From: Mucilaginibacter flavidus
GTDB lineage: Bacteria; Bacteroidota; Bacteroidia; Sphingobacteriales; Sphingobacteriaceae
NCBI RefSeq assembly: GCF_024055575.1
Contig: NZ_JAMXOE010000008.1
Span: 124,001-188,000 of the forward strand
Direction of reading: 5' to 3'
Length of the DNA stretch: 64,000 bases
Of the stretch, positions 9,810 to 18,729 are shown in pieces. Below the pieces are notes generated by a model. That model ran no database searches and was not told where the DNA came from. It saw only the letters and a program-made list of their open reading frames with translations. Within the stretch, counting starts at the first letter, position 1; each line of letters starts with the position of its first letter. The position numbers and the translations under genes were made by a program.

Positions 9810-9827
9810 TATTAATTTATAAATGCA

Positions 9828-11171
9828 TTAATTTTTGTTAAACCGCGGAAAAACGGATTGAAACTGTAACATGATTTTTTTAGGATGAAAACCTGCCGGG
9901 TCAAATAAATTGATGCCTTGTTTTAGCAGAATAAAACCCATAGCCACGATAATAAAGCTCTCCGTAATCAGCAAGCTGAATGCCGAACCCAAACCACCAG
10001 CCCAGGGCACCAGCAATAAATTAGATGCAATGCTTACAACGGCGCCACACGCAGTAATACGCAGGAACGCTTTATCCATTTTAAGGTTCATCATAACCAA
10101 TATGCCATACACATTACTGATTATTATTATAAGCGGTGTAACTGACAGGGTAATAAATATGGGTATACTGGGGGCGAATTTAGCGCCATAAAAAGCGCCA
10201 AGCACCCACGGCCCCAGGATAATCATGCCCAAAAAGCAAAATAATCCTACTATTGTAACTATTGGCAGCACTTTTCGCGCTGCGGCAATGCCTTCGTCTT
10301 TCCCTTTGCCAAATGCTGCGCCCACATAAGGAAAAAATGAGTTGGACAATGGAAGCGTGATAATGGCCTGGGCTATCTGTATAAACCTGATAGCGGCAGT
10401 ATAATAACCTACTTGCATATCTCCTGCCAGACTTCCAAGTAGTACCGTGTTGGTAGTGGTATACAGGTTTATTACTATCGAAGAGAAAAATACAATACGC
10501 TCGTTTTTTAAAACTGTAAGTATTTGGTTTAACGATATCCTGATTATCTTGAGGCCATATTTGTGCATGGCATAGTGGAACGAATAATAGCCTATAATAA
10601 TTTGTGTGACACCCGCTATCAGTGGTTGATAGAGATAGTCAGATTTTTGTCTTATCATCAACAAAACAACCACTGTGAAAATCAGCTTTATTATAACATC
10701 AAATACCGCAATCTTGTGCAAATCCTGCATGCCCTGGTAAAGCCAGTTGGGTGTAATAACCCATGATAGAAGTACAACATAGCTGTATATCATTATTTTC
10801 CATTCATTTCTGAACAATGGAAAAATGGCAAAACAAGCTAAAAATGCTATTAGCGTAAGCAAAAACAGTAATATTTTACTCCATAAAACTATGCTGAAAA
10901 GTTCCTCGATGTGTTTCTTATCATTCCTGTTTTGAGCTACCTCGCGGGTAGCAGTAAGGTCGAAGCCATAATTTACTATCAGTATGAAGTAACTTACTAT
11001 CGCACTTGCGTAGTTGATAACACCGTATTTATCCGGACCGATTATCCTTACTATTATGGGGATGCTTATCATAGGCAGCACATAATTAGCTACCTGTACT
11101 GAAAATAAGCTGGAAATATTATTTAAGAGGATTTTCTTGTCCTTATCGATCATTTTTCGTGTAAACTTCAA
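9828..11171 (-). CDS. Wzx-type oligosaccharide flippase (MOP superfamily)
   Basis: 447 residues with around twelve hydrophobic segments. The N-terminal region (NNISSLFSVQVANYVLPM..PIIVRIIGPDKYGVINYA) is the typical polysaccharide_synt family opening, and LYQGMQDLHKI at the third/fourth helix is also typical. By family it flips undecaprenyl-diphosphate-linked repeat units to the periplasm, feeding the Wzy-like polymerase at 4138. First gene of the leftward operon; its promoter must lie in the 11172-11311 divergent gap shared with the GT4 gene. ATG 11171 is used; an in-frame ATG seven codons in (MIDKDKK) is an alternative. Confidence 0.9.
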   Translation of the reverse strand: MKFTRKMIDKDKKILLNNISSLFSVQVANYVLPMISIPIIVRIIGPDKYGVINYASAIVSYFILIVNYGFDLTATREVAQNRNDKKHIEELFSIVLWSKILLFLLTLIAFLACFAIFPLFRNEWKIMIYSYVVLLSWVITPNWLYQGMQDLHKIAVFDVIIKLIFTVVVLLMIRQKSDYLYQPLIAGVTQIIIGYYSFHYAMHKYGLKIIRISLNQILTVLKNERIVFFSSIVINLYTTTNTVLLGSLAGDMQVGYYTAAIRFIQIAQAIITLPLSNSFFPYVGAAFGKGKDEGIAAARKVLPIVTIVGLFCFLGMIILGPWVLGAFYGAKFAPSIPIFITLSVTPLIIIISNVYGILVMMNLKMDKAFLRITACGAVVSIASNLLLVPWAGGLGSAFSLLITESFIIVAMGFILLKQGINLFDPAGFHPKKIMLQFQSVFPRFNKN

Positions 11172-11311
11172 ACAGTCAACTAATATCTAATCACATTGTT
11201 TTACATCTTTTAAACCGATTAAGGGAATATAGGCTTTGACGTTTCGATCCATATTTGTCTATATGGCAAACATTTAAACCGCGCCATGGTTTGCTTAAAA
11301 CCGATAACAAC

Positions 11312-12505
11312 ATGAAAGTTTTAATTATTCACAACGACCTGCGGGTATACTGGCGGCGGCGGCTATTTTTTTTGAGGGATTTTCTTGGATCAAAAGGAAT
11401 TGAACTTTACGCAGTGGAGTTATTTGGAAAAGGCTCACCTTACAATTTCGAATCTTTTAACAAAACAGAATCGTGGTGGGATTGCCTTTTTCCCGATCAG
11501 AGCGATGCCGATCTTACAAAGCATCAAATAAAAGATAAGATATTTAGCAAGCTTGACGAAATTGATCCCGATGTGGTGATTGGCGGGTCAATCGTTTTTT
11601 ATTCGGGCGCATTAGGCCTTCGATGGGCAAAACGCAATAAAAAGAAGTTCATCATGTTTGATGATGCAAAGCCGTCATGGGTGAAAAGAAATTTAATTGT
11701 ACAAGGCGTAAAAGACCTGATCACCAACCAGATTGACGCCCTGTGGCTGCCCTCTGACGAGTATGACGCAGAGTACACCCTGTTATATAGCAAAAACAAA
11801 ATAAAGTACCTATATGGGTACGATTGCATAGACAATGACCTTTTTCGGGTTGATGGGGCTAAACGCGTGGATACTAAAAAGATCATTACTGTGTCGCGCC
11901 TTGTTGAAAAGAAGAATGTAATAAGCTTACTGGAGGCATGGAAATTTGTAGAGGATAATGATGACAGTTATGCCCTTATAATTGTGGGTGACGGCCCCCT
12001 GCTTGGCGAGTTGCAGGACTACCAAAAGAGCCAGGGGTTAAAACGCGTGAATTTTTTGGGGGTAGCCGCAAATGAACAGATCCCAAAGATTTTGTTTGAT
12101 GCAGATGCCTTTGTATCGCCCAGTTTATATGAAAGCTGGGGACTTGTTGTTAACGAGGCCATGGCCGCGGGCCTGCCTGTTTTATTGAGCACCAAAATAA
12201 ACGCCGCATTCACCCTTTTGAAGGATGGGGAAAACGGCTACCTGTTTGATCCCTATGAGCCCGGCATACTGCAGAAAAAACTGCTGGAATTTATCAGGTT
12301 GCCCGAATTTGTTAAAAAGAAAATGTCTTTAAAGTCGCTTGAATTAATTAGCCAAATGGATTTTAATTATATGGGAAATGAGCTGCTACAGACGCTGAGC
12401 TTCTTTAAAACCAGGCCGTTTAAAAAAACATCGCTATTAGCTGGGGCTTTACTCAACCGGTGGTATGGACGGTACAATACAAAAGAGTGGGATAAAGTAG
12501 GTTAA
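11312..12505 (+). CDS. Glycosyltransferase family 4 (GT-B)
   Basis: 397 residues from ATG 11312 (MKVLIIHNDLRVYWRRRL), preferred to a TTG 19 codons upstream because the first beta strand starts here. Motifs: IITVSRLVEKKNVISLLEAW (donor domain start), VGDGPLLGEL, VNFLGVAANEQIPKI, and the GT4 E-x7-E box in SPSLYESWGLVVNEAMAAG. The protein is predicted to add a sugar to the growing repeat unit. It is transcribed alone and divergently from wzx. Its TAA stop is directly abutted by the stop of the convergent surface-protein gene (12505/12506, zero spacing). Confidence 0.9.
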   Translation: MKVLIIHNDLRVYWRRRLFFLRDFLGSKGIELYAVELFGKGSPYNFESFNKTESWWDCLFPDQSDADLTKHQIKDKIFSKLDEIDPDVVIGGSIVFYSGALGLRWAKRNKKKFIMFDDAKPSWVKRNLIVQGVKDLITNQIDALWLPSDEYDAEYTLLYSKNKIKYLYGYDCIDNDLFRVDGAKRVDTKKIITVSRLVEKKNVISLLEAWKFVEDNDDSYALIIVGDGPLLGELQDYQKSQGLKRVNFLGVAANEQIPKILFDADAFVSPSLYESWGLVVNEAMAAGLPVLLSTKINAAFTLLKDGENGYLFDPYEPGILQKKLLEFIRLPEFVKKKMSLKSLELISQMDFNYMGNELLQTLSFFKTRPFKKTSLLAGALLNRWYGRYNTKEWDKVG

Positions 12506-14389
12506 CTACCGTAACAACGATACATATCCCGATAGTACTTTATCGATGTTTTTTAGATCGATGACATAATAATAGGTGCCGGTAGGCATGGCTTGCCCGT
12601 TGTAGGTGCCGTCCCAGGGGATGCCGTAGCCATTTGAGAAATAAACGCGCTGACCCAACCGGTTAAAAATACTCACCGCGCAATTTTGGTAGTTGTCCAG
12701 AAACTGGATATGCCAGGTATCATTTATTCCATCGTTGTTTGGGGTGAAGGCATTTGGTATATGGTACGATGCAGTTATCGTGAGTTCACCCGGTAAATAA
12801 GTAATAATATAGTTCGGATCCGACGCGCTTGTGACCATAATCGGGTACTGGCCCGGCGGAGAATTCGTTGTTGCAGTTGTGTATATGGCAGGTGCCGCAG
12901 TTATTTGCGCCGGCCCTTCGCCGTTCACAAACCCGGAATAGGTTACGGTGAGTTCCGGGTTGGGCGCGCCATAAAGTTTCAACTGGTTATCAGCTGTGAT
13001 AGTTAAGGGTGCAGGAGTAACATAAATGTTCCCCGGGATATAGTTGATAAGGTAATCGTCCGGATTGAATGCGCCAACAGGATTTGCAGCGGTTACGCAC
13101 TGGTCACACGGTTGCAGTGGATAACTTGCATCTCCGCCTGTACCATAATATATTGAAACAGTGGAAATGGTTTCCCCGTTTTGCAAACCGGTAACTGTAA
13201 ATGCTGTAGAGCCTGAATATTGAGTGAGTATTTGCCCGTAAGTTTTGGTAACATCCCCGGCTGTAATGGTCAATGGCGCCGGCTCCACTATAATGTTAGC
13301 TGAAACATGTATAATTGTATAGTTGTGCCCCCTGAAATTCCCACCGGTACCGGCTGCTACGGTAACACAATCTATATAAGTGCCGACACCATCGACTGCG
13401 GCGGCGCCTGTGCCGTATGCAATGGTAACAGAACCAATGGTTTCGCCATTTTGCAACCCGACAGATGTAAACGCGGCTGAACCGGATGTACCGGTAAGTG
13501 TTTGCCCATAAGCTTTAGTCACATCATTAGCAATTATACTTAAAGGTGCAGGGTTGACAATTATTTGCGCCCCCACGTAATTGATGTTGTAGTTGTCCGG
13601 ATTAAATGTTCCGCCGGTTGCATTGGCAGCTGTAACGCAGCCCCCATAGGTTCCTGCAACATCCGTACCTGCTGAGCCCGGACCATAACCGCTGGTTACA
13701 CTTCCTATTGTTTCCCCATTTTGTAAACCCATGGCAGTAAATGCAATTGAGCCCGGCCCAGCCGTAAGTGTTTGCCCGTAGGTTTTAACGGCATCTGTAG
13801 CGGTTACCGTTAATGGTGCGGGAGATACGGTACTGTTAGGCATCGTGACATTTAAATTTGAAGCTCCCGGACTGCTCAAAATAATATTACCGGAATAATT
13901 GTTGGCTGCGGTTGATGCCGCCAACCGGATGTAAATTGTAGCAGGTAGAATATTGCCGGCACTGCCTACAGTGACTGTTGCCGAAAACGTTGCATTGTTG
14001 GTGCTAACCTCGAAACCCGCCGGCGATGTAACCAATATACCTTGCTGCATATTGGATCCCGATATTGAAAAATTTGAAGACGCCGATGCCGTACCATAGG
14101 CAGTGTTTACTGAGTTTGGGGCACCGGTTTCATTAATTGTTGGCGTAAGCTTTATGTTCCGCGTTCTTGATGAGGCGGCCGCCCCTGTTGAGCAAACCAA
14201 AAAAAGCACCAAAACTGCAAAATGACTAAAATTGAAAAATATTTGTCTGTTAAAATGTGCATATTTTGTAATTGCACTAAAACCTAAGTTGGGCTCGCAT
14301 CTCTTATTTTTCCAAAACGCACCCACCTTTCTCCTTTTAAAAAAATAAAGAGAGAAATTTTTATTATAAGTTGGTAAATATTTCCTCAT
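12506..14389 (-). CDS. MBG-repeat surface protein with gliding-motility/T9SS-type C-terminal sorting domain
   Basis: 627 residues. A long basic N-region precedes a hydrophobic export segment (FSHFAVLVLFLVCSTGAAA, residues 55-72). Residues 80-190 form an Ig/choice-of-anchor-like domain, and 191 to about 530 hold four MBG (mostly bacterial Ig-like) repeats, each opening with a PAPLT(I/V)TA..KTYGQ-type sequence. The last 85 residues (IPNAFTPNNDGINDTW...YNGQAMPTGTYYYVIDL) are the CHU_C/type B domain that directs secretion by the type IX system. Likely a cell-surface adhesin or matrix protein; its position in the exopolysaccharide locus suggests it interacts with the polymer. The three most similar repeats are also similar at DNA level (see repeat entry). 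Confidence 0.88.
   Translation of the reverse strand: MRKYLPTYNKNFSLYFFKRRKVGAFWKNKRCEPNLGFSAITKYAHFNRQIFFNFSHFAVLVLFLVCSTGAAASSRTRNIKLTPTINETGAPNSVNTAYGTASASSNFSISGSNMQQGILVTSPAGFEVSTNNATFSATVTVGSAGNILPATIYIRLAASTAANNYSGNIILSSPGASNLNVTMPNSTVSPAPLTVTATDAVKTYGQTLTAGPGSIAFTAMGLQNGETIGSVTSGYGPGSAGTDVAGTYGGCVTAANATGGTFNPDNYNINYVGAQIIVNPAPLSIIANDVTKAYGQTLTGTSGSAAFTSVGLQNGETIGSVTIAYGTGAAAVDGVGTYIDCVTVAAGTGGNFRGHNYTIIHVSANIIVEPAPLTITAGDVTKTYGQILTQYSGSTAFTVTGLQNGETISTVSIYYGTGGDASYPLQPCDQCVTAANPVGAFNPDDYLINYIPGNIYVTPAPLTITADNQLKLYGAPNPELTVTYSGFVNGEGPAQITAAPAIYTTATTNSPPGQYPIMVTSASDPNYIITYLPGELTITASYHIPNAFTPNNDGINDTWHIQFLDNYQNCAVSIFNRLGQRVYFSNGYGIPWDGTYNGQAMPTGTYYYVIDLKNIDKVLSGYVSLLR
13231..13800 (-). 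repeat. 270-bp tandem coding repeats of the MBG domain
   Basis: The near-identical sequence TTTGCCCGTA (or TTTGCCCATA) recurs at 13231, 13501 and 13771, exactly 270 bp apart, each followed by an AAGTTTTGG/AGCTTTAG-type segment. The period equals 90 codons, one MBG domain per unit. A fourth, more diverged unit (KLYG) lies further towards the 3' end of the gene. Such arrays can gain or lose units by recombination. Confidence 0.75.
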
Positions 14390-14860
14390 AGTAAAATAAG
14401 ATGGTCGTATCTATTCGAACATTTAGAGTTGGTTTTTGTTTGTCTGGCTTACCGAAAACAGTCGCAAGGTAATTGATAAGAGTAAAATTCAATTTGTTGT
14501 TAATCAGATACTTGTCTCGTTATCTATTCGGATATTGACTTAAACTATCCCGGTTTCGCATAAAAGTTTACGTCTTGTTAAAAATTGTGGCCTTATGAAT
14601 TCCCCTGCATGGTTTCGTTAGTCGAAATAAATCTGTAATTAATAATATCACCCGGTTGCTTGTCCCAGAATTATTCGGCATAAAACTTGGTAACTATTAG
14701 TTGTAGGCAACACCCATAAGAACCGGTATTATAGTCGGACAAAGGGTACCGCGAGATGCATCAGGTGTTGCAACATGACCAAAGGAAATCAGTGCTGGAA
14801 ATTTGCACTACTGACTTTTGACGGAAGTTAACGGGGTTTGAAATACATTATTAGATACAA
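14390..14860. other. Intergenic region between divergent surface-protein and NRPS-like genes
   Basis: 471 bp, AT-rich, without a credible gene. It must hold the promoters of both flanking divergent genes, although no clean TAnnTTTG box is seen. A 10-bp palindrome TGTTGCAACA lies at 14766-14775, about 85 bp before the NRPS start, and an imperfect dyad (CAGTGC...GCACTACTG) follows at roughly 14791-14813; either could be a regulator site. Confidence 0.5.
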
Positions 14861-17473
14861 ATGAAGTTTGAAACATCTTTATACGTTGATGAAAAAAATG
14901 TTAATCTTGAGCAAGTTTTCGAAGACATTTCATTTCAGCCGTTCTACTATCTTATAGATAAATGTGCGCAGGTATATCCAGATCGTACAGCCATTAAATT
15001 CAATGAAACCTGTTGGTCATATCAAAAACTAGGAGACAATGCCAACCAATTTGCAAGGTTTTTGATAAATAGAGGTATAAAGAAGGGAGACATCATAGCG
15101 CTGGCATTGGATCGTTCACCTGAAATGATCGTATCACTGCTTGCTATTCTAAAATCAGGCGCTACATATGTTCCGCTCGATCCTACATATCCAAAAGACC
15201 GGATAGAATTCATGATCTCAGATTCTTCAGCTAGCTTGCTCATAACATCAAAAAAATATCAAAAATATTTTAATTCCAGAGCCCAGGAGTTACTGATAGA
15301 AGAAGCCTGGTCGCAATTTGAGCACATAAGTACAGATGAGTTGGATACAGTCATTTTTGGCGACGAAGCAGCTTATATACTTTATACCTCTGGATCTACC
15401 GGAAAACCAAAGGGTGTTGTGGTCACCCACGAAAGCCTTGCTAATTTATTGCTTAGCATGCAAAAGGCGCCGGGCATTAACCCGGGTGACCGCCTGTTGG
15501 CAATATCAACAATTTCTTTTGACATTGCCGGGCTTGAATTATATCTGCCGCTTACTGCCGGGGCAGAGATTGTGTTAGCGAGCAGTGAAACCGCAAAGGA
15601 CGGGTGGTTATTACTGGAGCTGATGAAGCGGGAAAAAATAACCATCATGCAGGCTACTCCATATACCTGGCGGATGCTTATTGCGGCCGGTTGGGAAGAG
15701 TTTCTGCCGGTTAGGGTAATTACAGGCGGAGAGGCTTTATCCAAAGAACTCGCCGAAAAACTTTTATCACGATGCAACGAACTTTGGAATCAATACGGAC
15801 CTACGGAGACAACGGTGTATTCAACGCAAAAGCTTATTACCAGCGAAGAAGAAATCACCATTGGCAAACCGGTAGATAATACCCAGGTATATATCCTGGA
15901 CGAATCATTGAATATGCAACCGGATGGTGTGGTTGGCGAAATATTTATAGGCGGAAAAGGAGTTGCAAAAGGTTACTTAAACCGGCCGGAACTCACGGCC
16001 GAACGATTTTTAGATGATCCGTTTTCGACCAGCCCCGGAGCCAGAATGTATCGTACAGGCGATTTGGGCCGGTTTACCTCAAATGCAGAAATTCAATGCC
16101 TTGGCAGATTGGATCACCAGGTAAAAATAAGAGGATTTCGTATTGAACTGGGGGAGATAGAATACGCTTTATTGAAAAGCGACCACGTGAAAGAGGCTGT
16201 TGCAGTTGCCAACACCGAAACCGGCGATCCCTGCCTGGTTGCTTACATCGTACCTGCAGACAATTGCAATAAAGAGTTCGTTAAGATCGAATTAAAACAA
16301 ATGTTGTTATCAATGTTGCCGGACTACATGGTACCTAATGACATCATTTTTATATCGTCAATACCGGTTACACCCAACGGTAAGATTGATAGAAACGCTT
16401 TACCCAACCCGATAACTCAAAACATAGAGCTTAAAAAAACGTATGTCGCACCTGGAACAGAAACTGAAAAACAGTTGACCGAAATGTGGCAGGACACGAT
16501 GGGAATAAAGCAAATTAGTATAGATAGCGACTTTTTTGCGTTGGGGGGCCGTTCACTACTCGCTGTGCAGATAATGGCGCGGGTTGCAAAAATCACAGGT
16601 AAACGTTTGCCAATTTCAACCCTGTTAAATAACCCTACCATCGCCAGACTGGCATCATATCTCAATTCGGATGAAGTTACAAACGGGTGGAATTCGCTGA
16701 TTGCCATCAGGCAGGAAGGGTCTAAGCCTCCTATTTATATTATACATGGGGAAGGTTTAAATGTGTTGTATTTCAATGATCTTGCAATAAACATGGATAA
16801 GGACCAGCCTGTTTATGGGTTGCAGGCACGGGGCCTTAAAGGCGAAGAGCCCCTGGAAGTTATGGAAGAAATAGCCGCAAATTATGTTAACGAGATTTTG
16901 GAGCAAAACCCCGAAGGTCCATATTGCCTGGCAGGGTATTCTTTCGGGGGCTACGTAGCCATAGAGATGCGAAAACAGCTTAAAGTAATGGGTAAAGATG
17001 TGAAAGTGATAATTTTTGATAGTGATGCCGAGAAATCCGAATTCAAAAGCTTGGGCTATCTTATACCAAGGAAAGTAAAAAGGAATCTGCCGCGGATTAT
17101 TTCCCTTGCAAAATCGACATTGGCAGACCCTAAGGGAACTTTACAGCAGTCCCTCAAAAAAATACATTCAAAGCGAGCTTTAAAACAAGATTCGAAAGAA
17201 TTTTACCGGCAGATAAAGAAGATACAGAACAAGCTTCGCGTTGCGTTGAAAAATTATGTAATTCAACCTTTTGACGATAAAGTGTACTTGTATAAAGCGA
17301 AGACGTGTACACATTATGTTGATGACGTCGAGTTCCTCGGTTGGACAAAATATGCTAAAAAAGGTGTTGAAGTCTGTGAGGTATCCGGCGACCATCTATC
17401 AATGCTTTTGCATCCTAACGTTGAAGATTTTGCCGTAAAACTGCAATATGGTCTTAATAAATTAATGAATTAA
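14861..17473 (+). CDS. NRPS-like enzyme: adenylation – carrier – thioesterase
   Basis: 870 residues with no condensation domain. Adenylation domain about 30-515: A3 LYTSGSTGKPKGV (near 172), A4 SFDIAGLE, A5 NQYGPTETT, A7 YRTGDLG, A8 GRLDHQVKIRGFRIELGEIE-type sequence and A10 PNGKIDR. Carrier domain about 535-605 with phosphopantetheine Ser in LGGRSLL (near 564). Type I thioesterase 615-865 with GYSFGG Ser (near 692), FDSD and GDH His (near 844). It activates an amino acid as AMP ester, loads it on the carrier and releases it by hydrolysis or transfer. The eight variable binding-pocket positions plus conserved Asp/Lys read by hand give D-I-L-Q-I-G-Q-V-Y-K, nearest to known glycine pockets; tentative. 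The thioesterase matches the fragment at 1-228. Confidence 0.93.
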   Translation: MKFETSLYVDEKNVNLEQVFEDISFQPFYYLIDKCAQVYPDRTAIKFNETCWSYQKLGDNANQFARFLINRGIKKGDIIALALDRSPEMIVSLLAILKSGATYVPLDPTYPKDRIEFMISDSSASLLITSKKYQKYFNSRAQELLIEEAWSQFEHISTDELDTVIFGDEAAYILYTSGSTGKPKGVVVTHESLANLLLSMQKAPGINPGDRLLAISTISFDIAGLELYLPLTAGAEIVLASSETAKDGWLLLELMKREKITIMQATPYTWRMLIAAGWEEFLPVRVITGGEALSKELAEKLLSRCNELWNQYGPTETTVYSTQKLITSEEEITIGKPVDNTQVYILDESLNMQPDGVVGEIFIGGKGVAKGYLNRPELTAERFLDDPFSTSPGARMYRTGDLGRFTSNAEIQCLGRLDHQVKIRGFRIELGEIEYALLKSDHVKEAVAVANTETGDPCLVAYIVPADNCNKEFVKIELKQMLLSMLPDYMVPNDIIFISSIPVTPNGKIDRNALPNPITQNIELKKTYVAPGTETEKQLTEMWQDTMGIKQISIDSDFFALGGRSLLAVQIMARVAKITGKRLPISTLLNNPTIARLASYLNSDEVTNGWNSLIAIRQEGSKPPIYIIHGEGLNVLYFNDLAINMDKDQPVYGLQARGLKGEEPLEVMEEIAANYVNEILEQNPEGPYCLAGYSFGGYVAIEMRKQLKVMGKDVKVIIFDSDAEKSEFKSLGYLIPRKVKRNLPRIISLAKSTLADPKGTLQQSLKKIHSKRALKQDSKEFYRQIKKIQNKLRVALKNYVIQPFDDKVYLYKAKTCTHYVDDVEFLGWTKYAKKGVEVCEVSGDHLSMLLHPNVEDFAVKLQYGLNKLMN

Positions 17474-17493
17474 TATATATAATAAGTTACAAA

Positions 17494-17721
17494 ATGAATT
17501 ACCCCGATTATGTCAATTGTTATTGCTTCAACCCGTGTTGCAGCGTGTCAATCTTTAATGCCCTAACATTCTCGGGTATTAAAACGACTCTTGTGAAGGC
17601 TTTAGTAGAGGAAGCGTCGTGCTCAGTATGTGGTGAAGAATATATTTCGAAACCTGTGTTGGAAATTAAGTTATTCGTTTACGAATCACTCCATACAGCA
17701 ACTGAGGAGATTACTGCCTGA
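17494..17721 (+). CDS. Small cysteine-rich protein, function unknown
   Basis: 75 residues starting 20 bp after the NRPS-like gene, same strand, so likely co-transcribed. It contains six cysteines in two groups: C-Y-C-x-x-x-CC within residues 9-16 and C-S-V-C-G near 43-47, the second resembling half a zinc knuckle. No signal peptide or membrane segment. I do not recognise a family. A metal-binding partner of the NRPS-like enzyme is possible; a chance reading frame cannot be excluded, but its Cys pattern and spacing argue for a real gene. Confidence 0.5.
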   Translation: MNYPDYVNCYCFNPCCSVSIFNALTFSGIKTTLVKALVEEASCSVCGEEYISKPVLEIKLFVYESLHTATEEITA

Positions 17722-17826
17722 GGTGCCTGATTAGCCACCGGCGGATGATAGCGCCTCCTAAATGTGTGATAATGCAATTACCGGCCATTGACCGGATAAA
17801 CAGTTTAAATAATAATATCTAACAAA

Positions 17827-18729
17827 ATGAAAACTTCTACCAAATCTTTGTTTTTAATATTGAGTGTTTCCTTTGTATCCTTCCTGGGATGCAAAAAGGT
17901 TGCTTCAGTTGACCCGGGCACTCCAAAAAAGACACAAACCGATGTAAATCCTCAAATTGCAACTACCATTTGTGATTATGACTTTGATGAAACAACCCTT
18001 AGTACTAATGGCTGGACGAAAGTGTTTGACGATGAATTTACCGGTGACTTGTCGAACTGGTACGCCTACACCGGCCCGGTAAGAAACGAGCTGCAATATT
18101 ATAAGCCTGACAATGCGCAGATAGTTAATGGAGTTTTACAACTTTCCGTTAAACAGCAAGCCGTAACCGCTCAGTCAGGAGAAGACAGTACCGTGCAAAA
18201 AACCTATAACTTTACTTCGGGGTCTATTGTAAGTAATTCAACTTTTTCGGCAAGTTCAGCCACCCCAAAAGTGCGGATAATTGCCAGGGTGAAGGTAGCT
18301 TCGGGATACGGGCTTGTTTCTATTTTCGAGTCGTACGGAACCGACTGGCCAACCAACGGTCAGATTAACTATTTTCAGGTCGAAGGAAATGATACAAAGG
18401 AGTACTTTACCAATTACTTTTATGGCAAACACACCGGTGAAAACCTTGTGAATAATGGGTTTTATGCCAATCCCGCTGACGAGGATTTATCTACTTGCTG
18501 GCATGTTTTCATGACGGAGTGGACGCAGAACTCGCTAAATTACTACCTCGACGGCAAGTTGGTTGAATCCAAAACAGCGAGCGATTTGGTTCCGTTCCTT
18601 TTTGGAAAATCAGAAAATATTGCATTGAGCGTACCTATAGGTGGTCTTTATTATGAGAACCTCATCCCAGGAAACATTCAAACAGGAACTATGTACGTAG
18701 ATTACGTAAAAGTATTTACTTCACATTAA
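17827..18729 (+). CDS. GH16-fold lipoprotein with all catalytic acids replaced (pseudo-glycosidase)
   Basis: 300 residues. Lipoprotein signal with Cys22 (VSFLGC|KK). From residue 62 the sequence follows the family 16 laminarinase/beta-glucanase fold: WTKVFDDEFTG, NELQYYKPDNAQIVNGVLQL, SGSIVSNSTFS, RIIARVKVASGYGLVSIF, WPTNGQINYFQVEG, and WHVFMTEWTQNSLNYYLDGK. The GH16 catalytic motif E-[IL]-D-x-x-E is here Q179-I-N181-Y-F-Q184 (bases 18361-18378), so nucleophile, helper Asp and acid/base are all changed to amides. Hydrolysis is therefore unlikely; a glycan-binding lipoprotein for the nearby exopolysaccharide is more plausible. About 105 bp after the Cys-rich gene. Confidence 0.88.
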   Translation: MKTSTKSLFLILSVSFVSFLGCKKVASVDPGTPKKTQTDVNPQIATTICDYDFDETTLSTNGWTKVFDDEFTGDLSNWYAYTGPVRNELQYYKPDNAQIVNGVLQLSVKQQAVTAQSGEDSTVQKTYNFTSGSIVSNSTFSASSATPKVRIIARVKVASGYGLVSIFESYGTDWPTNGQINYFQVEGNDTKEYFTNYFYGKHTGENLVNNGFYANPADEDLSTCWHVFMTEWTQNSLNYYLDGKLVESKTASDLVPFLFGKSENIALSVPIGGLYYENLIPGNIQTGTMYVDYVKVFTSH

